The notes beneath the pieces are model-generated. The model was not told the DNA's origin. It did no database searches and saw nothing but the letters and a program-made list of their open reading frames with translations. This document shows, one piece after another, positions 28,371-33,077 of a stretch of DNA of 33,077 bases (position 1 is the first letter of the stretch; each line of letters opens with the position of its first letter). Source of the stretch: Nanobdellota archaeon (GTDB lineage Archaea > Nanobdellota > Nanobdellia > PEZQ01); contig JAAOXS010000011.1 in NCBI GenBank assembly GCA_018220985.1, positions 1-33,077 of the forward strand, given 5' to 3'. The translations under genes were made by a program, and so were the position numbers.

Positions 28371-30428
28371 ATGGAAATCACAACCACGCCAAAAGGAACT
28401 CACTATTTCTTATCTAATAATAAATTATTCTTAATGCGTAACGATAACGGCGCGTTCACGAACAAGTGGATGGGAATATGGGATGGAGAGAACAAACTAA
28501 TTGACTCTTACTCATACAAAATAAGAATTGACGATAACGAACAAGACCCGTACAATCACTGTGAAAAAATGATTTACCGTGCCTTTGAAAGCGTGCACGC
28601 TTACAAAATTCCAGGAATAATAATGCAAGAAAACACGTACTTACCTCAAAGAAAAAAAGTGATTGTAAGCGTTCTAACATTCAAAAACACGTCACCCGTG
28701 AAAAAAGTGATAACGATAAACTTTGTTATGAACGCGAATCATAGGAATTACGGGGAAAACTGGCATGACACTCAATACAAAACAATTTTCGAAGCATTCA
28801 ATTCACATGTTCAAGTAAGCAGTGAAAAAGGCGACGTCCTGTACGGAACGAGAAAACAAAAAAACGTTGTAATCAACTTTTACCCATTAAGCACTTATAA
28901 CGAATACGACAGCGAAGGGAACAAACAAAAAAACTTCACGCCCGGCGCTTACACAGTTCAATTCGAAATCAACCCAAGACAAACAATTGAAATACCATTT
29001 TTTATAGCTGCAAGCAAAACAGGACTGAAAGGAACACTAGTATCATTCGTAGACTTGCAAAAAAATTATGCGAAAGAACGGCAAGAGCTCGAAAAAGAAC
29101 AGAAAAACGTTTTGAAAAAATACTCTGTAAAACTCGAAAAAGGATTAGAAGAACTAACTTACTGGTCACATCACACGATGAACTTGTTAAAACACGAGAA
29201 CGCGCTCTTCGCAGGACTGCCATGGTTCACGCAATACTGGGCAAGAGATACTTTTTGGAGTTATAAAGGACTATTGTGCGCAGGAGATTTCGAACACGCG
29301 TACAAAATACTAAACTTTTTCGCAGACAAAAAAGGAATACCAAACCAAATCAAAATTAACAAAGAAAAAAACTATGACTCGCTTGACGCTACAACCATGT
29401 ACGTTAACGCACTAATAAACTACGTAAACTACACAGGCGACGTTCAATTCATAAAAAATAACAGAGAACTAATCAGCACAATTGACAAATGGTTTGACGA
29501 AAACCATGATAACGGATACTTAAAAGAAGCAAACGAAAAAGACAAAACATGGATGGACACGCTAAAACGGGAAAGAGGAATAGAAATACAAGCATTATAC
29601 GCACAATCCTGCAAAAACATGGCATTACTACTTAAAATGCTTAAATCAGAAAAAGCAGAACAATACGAAAAAAAATACGAAGAAATAAAACAAAAAATTC
29701 ACGATTACTGGATAGGCGAATACTACAAAGACACTGAAACCAGCAAATCACTAACGCCAAACCAACTAGTCCCACTAATACTTAACTTAATACCTAAAGA
29801 AAACGAGAAAAAAATAATTGACAAAATGATACTACCTGAAATGCTATGCGAAAAAGGACTGAGAACACTATCAAAAAACGACTCTGAATACTTCGCAGAA
29901 GCATACCATAAAGGCAAAGTATGGGGATTAACCACGAACTGGCTGATAACCGCACTACTAAAACAAAACAATTTAGGAAAAGCAACTGAAATACTTGAAA
30001 AAACAAGAAACAATTTAGAAGAACACGCGCTAGGCTGTTTAAGCGAAACATTCAACCCGGAAACTCTTACTCCAACAGACGCTTCATGCCAATTATGGAG
30101 TGCAAGCCTAATATTATCAGGAATTGATGAAGAATTATTCGGGATAAAACCAGAACTAACAAAAAAACAAGTAACGCTCACACCATGCACTGTAAACGGC
30201 AAAATTGAAAGACACAATAAAAAAATAGGAAACGTACTAATGGATGTCATGATTGAAGGATCAGAAAAAAAACAGAAAATACGCGTTTACTTTAATAAAA
30301 AACCAGAATTCAAAATCAAACTCGAATTCAAACAAAAACAACCAATAACCTTAGAAATAAATGGTGAAAAAAACGAATCGTACGAGTTCATGCCAAAACT
30401 CGAAAACGAAATCAAAATCGTTTTTTAA
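28371..30428 (+). CDS. Glycogen debranching enzyme (amylo-alpha-1,6-glucosidase family)
   Basis: This 685-residue protein has an N-terminal beta-sandwich domain (~1-230), a linker helix, and a C-terminal (alpha/alpha)6 glucosidase domain. Diagnostic segments are LPWFTQYWARDTFWSYKG (283-300), DSLDATTMYVNAL, KTWMDTLKRERGIEIQALY (matching TWMDA...VEINALW), and GCLSETFNPETLTPTDASCQ, matching the GQISExFDG...GCxAQAWS segment. It hydrolyses alpha-1,6 branches in glycogen or limit dextrins. The C-terminal ~80 residues form a small beta domain. It lies next to a phosphohexomutase and a glycogen synthase, supporting glycogen metabolism. Its 3' end overlaps the convergent mutase gene by 17 bases. Confidence 0.9.
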   Translation: MEITTTPKGTHYFLSNNKLFLMRNDNGAFTNKWMGIWDGENKLIDSYSYKIRIDDNEQDPYNHCEKMIYRAFESVHAYKIPGIIMQENTYLPQRKKVIVSVLTFKNTSPVKKVITINFVMNANHRNYGENWHDTQYKTIFEAFNSHVQVSSEKGDVLYGTRKQKNVVINFYPLSTYNEYDSEGNKQKNFTPGAYTVQFEINPRQTIEIPFFIAASKTGLKGTLVSFVDLQKNYAKERQELEKEQKNVLKKYSVKLEKGLEELTYWSHHTMNLLKHENALFAGLPWFTQYWARDTFWSYKGLLCAGDFEHAYKILNFFADKKGIPNQIKINKEKNYDSLDATTMYVNALINYVNYTGDVQFIKNNRELISTIDKWFDENHDNGYLKEANEKDKTWMDTLKRERGIEIQALYAQSCKNMALLLKMLKSEKAEQYEKKYEEIKQKIHDYWIGEYYKDTETSKSLTPNQLVPLILNLIPKENEKKIIDKMILPEMLCEKGLRTLSKNDSEYFAEAYHKGKVWGLTTNWLITALLKQNNLGKATEILEKTRNNLEEHALGCLSETFNPETLTPTDASCQLWSASLILSGIDEELFGIKPELTKKQVTLTPCTVNGKIERHNKKIGNVLMDVMIEGSEKKQKIRVYFNKKPEFKIKLEFKQKQPITLEINGEKNESYEFMPKLENEIKIVF

Positions 30429-31686
30429 AATCTTCCAAAAAACGTTTAACAACATGCTCATCCTTGGATTCAGCGCTAAAACGAATAATGGGCTCAGTGT
30501 TAGATTTCCTTAACAAAAACCAACCATCACTCAAACTTACTTTCACACCATCAAGCGTGTTAACACGATCATACAATTTTTTAAACAAAACTTCCAAACC
30601 ATCAAAAACATTATCGCGCTCAACAACACTCTCAAAATCAAAATTTTCACGCACCATAAAAGTTTCAGGTAACTTCTTCAAATAATTTGACAACTTCCTA
30701 CCCTCAACAAACTTAGCTATCTTCAACAAAGCCAAAAAACCATCACTGAAAGGATAAAAATCATTAAAATAAAAATGATTACTCATTTCAAAACCAAACT
30801 CTAAACGCTTATCAGCCAACACTTTCTCAATAAACGGCCTGCCAATAGGCGTCCAAACAATTTTTTGGTTTAAATCATTAACAATCATTGACGTGTTAAC
30901 AGGAGTAACAACAGGTTTTCCAGAATACAGTTCTTTTGAAAGAATCACGCCCATAACATCCCCTGAAATTATTTCACCAGTATCAGACACTACAAGTGAA
31001 CGGTCACAATCACCGTCAAAAATAATGCCGAAATCCAAACCTTCATCAACAACAATTTTAACCAACTCTTTCGCGTTCTCAACTGACGGCTCGGGCTTCT
31101 TCCCACCAAAATCTTGCTTAGGAATACCATTAATAACAGTGCCTTCAATATTATGATTAGCTAAAACGTTTTTAATAATTAAACCTGAAGAACCGTTTAA
31201 ACAATCAACACCAACTCGAACTTTCCGATTAATTTTCACGTCTAATAACTTATTCAAATAATCAAGCTCAGCGTGAAAATTTTTAACCAAACTACCTGCA
31301 CCAATTTCAGGCTCCGATTCCAAATTTTTTTCCAAAAATTTTAAAGCACTCATGTCAGTGCAACCTTCAGAATTCACTATTTTAATCCCATTATACCCTG
31401 CAGGGTTATGCGACGCTGTCACGTAAACACCATGACACTTGTTTTTAAACGCTTGATAAAAACACACGGGATTAGGCACTAATCCAACATCAACCACGTT
31501 ACAACCGCACTTAAGAGCTGCCTGAATAAACGCACGGGCTAAAGATTCACTGCCCTTTCGAATATCATAACCAATAACTAAATCCTTATTTATTTTAGAA
31601 AATTGCGCACCAATCTTCGCAACTAATTCTTCATTAACTTCCTCAGGGTACAAACCTCTAATGTCATACATTTTAAAAGAGCTCAT
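30412..31686 (-). CDS. Phosphomannomutase/phosphoglucomutase
   Basis: This 424-residue alpha-D-phosphohexomutase has the phosphoserine loop VTASHNPAGYNGIK (89-102, Ser92). The metal site is FDGDCDRS (223-230), and the phosphate-contact loop RKSNTEPIIRFSAE is near the C-terminus. The sugar-binding loop, usually E-x-SGH, reads EMSNHFYFND, with Asn for Gly. It converts glucose or mannose 1- and 6-phosphates, linking glycogen to glycolysis or nucleotide-sugar synthesis. Its ATG is 43 bases downstream of the glycogen synthase stop on the same strand, so the two are likely co-transcribed. Confidence 0.9.
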   Translation of the reverse strand: MSSFKMYDIRGLYPEEVNEELVAKIGAQFSKINKDLVIGYDIRKGSESLARAFIQAALKCGCNVVDVGLVPNPVCFYQAFKNKCHGVYVTASHNPAGYNGIKIVNSEGCTDMSALKFLEKNLESEPEIGAGSLVKNFHAELDYLNKLLDVKINRKVRVGVDCLNGSSGLIIKNVLANHNIEGTVINGIPKQDFGGKKPEPSVENAKELVKIVVDEGLDFGIIFDGDCDRSLVVSDTGEIISGDVMGVILSKELYSGKPVVTPVNTSMIVNDLNQKIVWTPIGRPFIEKVLADKRLEFGFEMSNHFYFNDFYPFSDGFLALLKIAKFVEGRKLSNYLKKLPETFMVRENFDFESVVERDNVFDGLEVLFKKLYDRVNTLDGVKVSLSDGWFLLRKSNTEPIIRFSAESKDEHVVKRFLEDFKKRF

Positions 31687-31729
31687 GAAAAGTAATTAAA
31701 CAACTTTGTTTTAAAATGATTTCTGAACT

Positions 31730-33077
31730 TTAAGACCTGCTAACTGCCAACTCATAAGCCTTAAAATAATGCTTAATCAAATCCTTCCAATTATCCAATT
31801 CTACAATAGTGCGTGCACTAACCTTAATTTCTTCAAGAGACTCCCTATCTAACAAAGCTAATAACTTAATTTTATCAACTAAATCATGCACGATATCATC
31901 ATAACTCCTATCCTCCATTTTAAGCACTTGAATACCATCCCTATCTTTAACGTGCTCTTGGATGAACTTACCAAAACCACTTAAATCACTTGCAATACCA
32001 GCACACATGTTAGCACCAGCCTCAATAGGAGTATAACCCCAAGGCTCATAACGCGAAGGGAAAACCCCCAAATCAATACCAGTAATAGCATCATAATACT
32101 GTAATCCTAAAACGCCATCAGACTCGCTGACATAAGTAGGGTAGAACACGATTTTAACAACATCATCCTTACTATTATCCAAACCATTCTCTTTCAACAT
32201 GTTAATAATAGTGTCATTACCGTAATTCAAATTAAAAGCTGAAAGAGGCGGTTTATCACCTTCCTTCTCCAAACCCTTGAAAAAGTTAATAGAATCATCA
32301 AGCATTTCAGGCTTAACTAGCTTACTGGAAGACTTACCGTGAACCATTCCATTAATGATGTTTTCCTTATCAACCACTAGCATTTCATCAACATTATGCT
32401 CCAACTTCTTAAAAATGTTAAAATTATTAACCACACTCGATTTCGGACCGCGAACACTTGCAGGTACGAAAATGAAAGCGAAAACATTCTTATCATAACC
32501 CGCGTTTTTTAATTCATCGTTCAACTTACCAAGCGCGGAAATGAAAATATCAATACCCTTACTCTTCAACTCGTACCTGCCAGATAAGTAAATTACAGGA
32601 CTATGAAAAACTTTACACTTATAATAAGGTAAAAAATAAGAACGTAAAAACATGTACACCTTATCCCTGTTAACTTTATGCTTTCTAAGAATATCATCAA
32701 TAGAACCGAACTTTTTGAAATCCAAACCATTAGGCAAAATCAAATCAGGCTTCTTACCCAAAATGTACGTAGCCTCTTTACCAGTAACTTCACTAACAGT
32801 TGTGAACACACTATTCTTAGCGCACGCTTTCTCAATCAGGTGCTGACCTTCAACATTATACTTGTACGCATCACTGTTTTCAGCAGTCCTACCCTCTTTC
32901 AAACCAGCACTTACCTCACTCATAACATCACGATTATAACCTGTTAAAGTTCTGCCAAGACTTGTAGCATGAGTTGTGAAAACCAAACCCAATTTAGGAG
33001 CGTACTTTTTCAAATGAAGAAGTGCCGCACCACTAATCCATTCATGGCAATGAGCAACGATTTTCTTATTTTTAAAC
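31730..33077 (-). CDS. GT3-type glycogen synthase, 5' end outside window
   Basis: The frame stays open to the window edge, and 448 residues are visible. The TTG near 33013 is inside conserved sequence (VAHCHEWISGAALLHLKK, then GLVFTTHATSLGR), which matches the eukaryotic-type glycogen synthase segment HFHEWQAG...TIFTTHATLLGR. Further matches are SVFTTVSEVTGKEATYILGK with KPDLILPNGLDF directly after it (family: VFTTVSxITxxEAxxLLKRKPDxxxPNG), and FPSRYEPWGYTPIEAG for the conserved (F/Y)PSYYEPWGYTPAE active-site block. It adds glucose to glycogen from a nucleotide sugar. Bacterial GlgA (GT5) is a poorer match. It ends 43 bases before the phosphohexomutase gene. Confidence 0.9.
   Translation of the reverse strand, partial: FKNKKIVAHCHEWISGAALLHLKKYAPKLGLVFTTHATSLGRTLTGYNRDVMSEVSAGLKEGRTAENSDAYKYNVEGQHLIEKACAKNSVFTTVSEVTGKEATYILGKKPDLILPNGLDFKKFGSIDDILRKHKVNRDKVYMFLRSYFLPYYKCKVFHSPVIYLSGRYELKSKGIDIFISALGKLNDELKNAGYDKNVFAFIFVPASVRGPKSSVVNNFNIFKKLEHNVDEMLVVDKENIINGMVHGKSSSKLVKPEMLDDSINFFKGLEKEGDKPPLSAFNLNYGNDTIINMLKENGLDNSKDDVVKIVFYPTYVSESDGVLGLQYYDAITGIDLGVFPSRYEPWGYTPIEAGANMCAGIASDLSGFGKFIQEHVKDRDGIQVLKMEDRSYDDIVHDLVDKIKLLALLDRESLEEIKVSARTIVELDNWKDLIKHYFKAYELAVSRS

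Noticed and set aside
29723-30250. Open frame of 175 codons antisense to the debranching enzyme
   Set aside because: It lies fully inside a strongly conserved gene, and its Ser/Leu/Phe-rich product is typical of the complement of Lys/Glu-rich coding sequence.
1-33077. tRNA, rRNA, CRISPR array, IS element or prophage
   Set aside because: Spacers are short (longest about 241 bases), no regularly spaced repeats or transposase and integrase motifs were seen, and no cloverleaf with a GTTCRA loop was found between genes.

Overview
The window looks like a gene-dense, AT-rich stretch of an archaeal chromosome. The archaeal signs are a phosphorylating archaeal-type (type II) glyceraldehyde-3-phosphate dehydrogenase, a short archaeal triosephosphate isomerase, NadM-type NMN adenylyltransferase, a TrmG10/Trm11-like tRNA methyltransferase, histidyl-tRNA synthetases with eukaryote/archaeal-like motifs, a four-gene sulfhydrogenase-type [NiFe] hydrogenase, and TATA-like boxes about 26-29 bases before start codons that lack a Shine-Dalgarno site. 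Small genes, overlapping gene ends and this gene set suggest a streamlined fermentative lineage such as a DPANN archaeon (Woesearchaeota/Pacearchaeota-like). That placement is inference. No rRNA, tRNA, CRISPR array, IS element or phage gene was recognised.

Layout: 1-558 is the C-terminal end of a GH57 alpha-amylase. 734-4056 holds a tRNA methyltransferase, a tiny membrane protein, a histone-deacetylase-family enzyme and an aldehyde:ferredoxin oxidoreductase (AOR) homologue that has lost its iron-sulfur ligands. 4089-11286 is a very AT-rich block: CYTH protein, M20 peptidase/deacylase, zinc-finger GNAT acetyltransferase, histidine ammonia-lyase, and two divergently transcribed histidyl-tRNA synthetase genes. 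11336-16835 has a membrane protein, phosphoglycerate kinase, an orphan, a zinc ribbon, a Holliday-resolvase-like nuclease, a HAD phosphatase and GAPDH. 16891-18532 has a membrane-anchored SGNH hydrolase and NadM. 18584-22282 is the hydBGDA hydrogenase operon, followed by an AlkA glycosylase. 22847-25175 has an orphan and a BASS transporter-Nudix-ASCH operon. 25256-28286 has a YhaM-like nuclease, three probable hydrogenase-maturation genes (protease, DUF6390-like, HypC) and triosephosphate isomerase. 28371-33077 has glycogen debranching enzyme, phosphohexomutase and a GT3 glycogen synthase cut by the window edge.

Taken together, glycogen synthesis and breakdown (GT3, debranching enzyme, phosphohexomutase, GH57) feeds lower glycolysis (TIM, GAPDH, PGK), and the NAD(P)H-linked hydrogenase offers an outlet for reductant. 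This metabolic reading is inferred from gene families. The most unusual parts are the histidine-centred block (HutH plus two HisRS plus GNAT plus M20), the cluster-less AOR homologue, and a scattered hydrogenase maturation set in which HypC lacks its usual second catalytic residue.
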